NCBI GenBank assembly: GCA_029288095.1
Contig: JARFPW010000318.1
Coordinates: 1 to 5,765, forward strand
Direction: 5' to 3'
DNA: 5,765 nt
Source: Gemmatimonadota bacterium
GTDB lineage: Bacteria > Gemmatimonadota > Gemmatimonadetes > Palauibacterales > Palauibacteraceae
Shown: positions 5,678 to 5,765 of the stretch, piece by piece
Numbering within the stretch: the first letter of the stretch is position 1
Layout of the letters: the number at the start of each line of letters is the position of its first letter
Position numbers and translations under genes: made by a program
The notes under the pieces: model-generated
What the model saw: only the letters and a program-made list of their open reading frames with translations
Databases searched by the model: none
Told to the model about the DNA's origin: nothing

Positions 5678-5765
5678 CCAGATTGGGTCTATTGTGCTGT
5701 TTGATCGTGGGCGCCTGTGGTGGCACTCAGCCCGCACCCGAGACTGCGGACGCTTCTCCCGGAAG
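5674..5765 (+). CDS. Lipoprotein, 3'-truncated by window end
   Basis: ATG at 5674 overlaps the upstream TGA (ATGA), the usual sign of translational coupling. The 30 complete codons read MTRLGLLCCLIVGACGG, then TQPAPETADASPG. A short basic N-terminus and hydrophobic core end in the lipobox VGAC, so Cys15 is the predicted lipidated residue, followed by Gly at +2 and a flexible Pro/Ala/Thr linker typical of lipoproteins. The +2 residue is not Asp, so by the enterobacterial rule it would go to the outer membrane. The functional domain is outside the window. Its link to the DUF6090-like gene suggests a joint envelope role. Confidence 0.75.
   Translation, partial: MTRLGLLCCLIVGACGGTQPAPETADASPG

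Overview
This is a GC-rich window (about 60-65% by eye, with strong G/C preference at third codon positions). It probably comes from a Gram-negative bacterium: it encodes lipoprotein-type and Sec signal peptides, a bitopic membrane protein and a TolB/TPR-type membrane protein. The gene set (membrane-anchored TPR proteins, small acidic secreted proteins, a DUF6090-like protein) recalls Gemmatimonadota and similar environmental phyla. That placement is inference only; no phylogenetic marker is present.

Layout, left to right. (1) A large plus-strand gene cut by the left edge encodes a two-helix membrane anchor, a divergent TolB/FlgO-like periplasmic domain and TPR-type repeats. (2) Twenty-two bases later, probably in the same operon, lies a small exported protein of unknown function with an acidic Ala/Glu/Pro-rich linker and a four-cysteine C-terminus. 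(3) Facing it, with only 10 nt between the stops, is a minus-strand unit. It consists of an unrecognised membrane-associated protein with a long Glu-Ala repeat, followed downstream by a small single-helix membrane protein of about 58-63 residues that is easy to miss because it lacks an upstream ATG. (4) A 233-bp divergent intergenic region holds a 12-bp GC palindrome and a weak promoter candidate. (5) On the plus strand follow a secreted 142-residue beta-rich protein, a terminator-like hairpin, a DUF6090-like membrane protein, and the first 30 codons of a lipoprotein gene whose ATG overlaps the previous stop (ATGA).

Almost every product is predicted to act in or beyond the inner membrane, so the window looks like an envelope-protein neighbourhood. 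No metabolic pathway, mobile element, CRISPR array, tRNA or rRNA was seen. I found no convincing evidence of a new defence or mobile system. The points most worth checking are the hidden small membrane gene with its possible CTG start, the Cys-tailed exported protein, and the Glu-Ala repeat protein.
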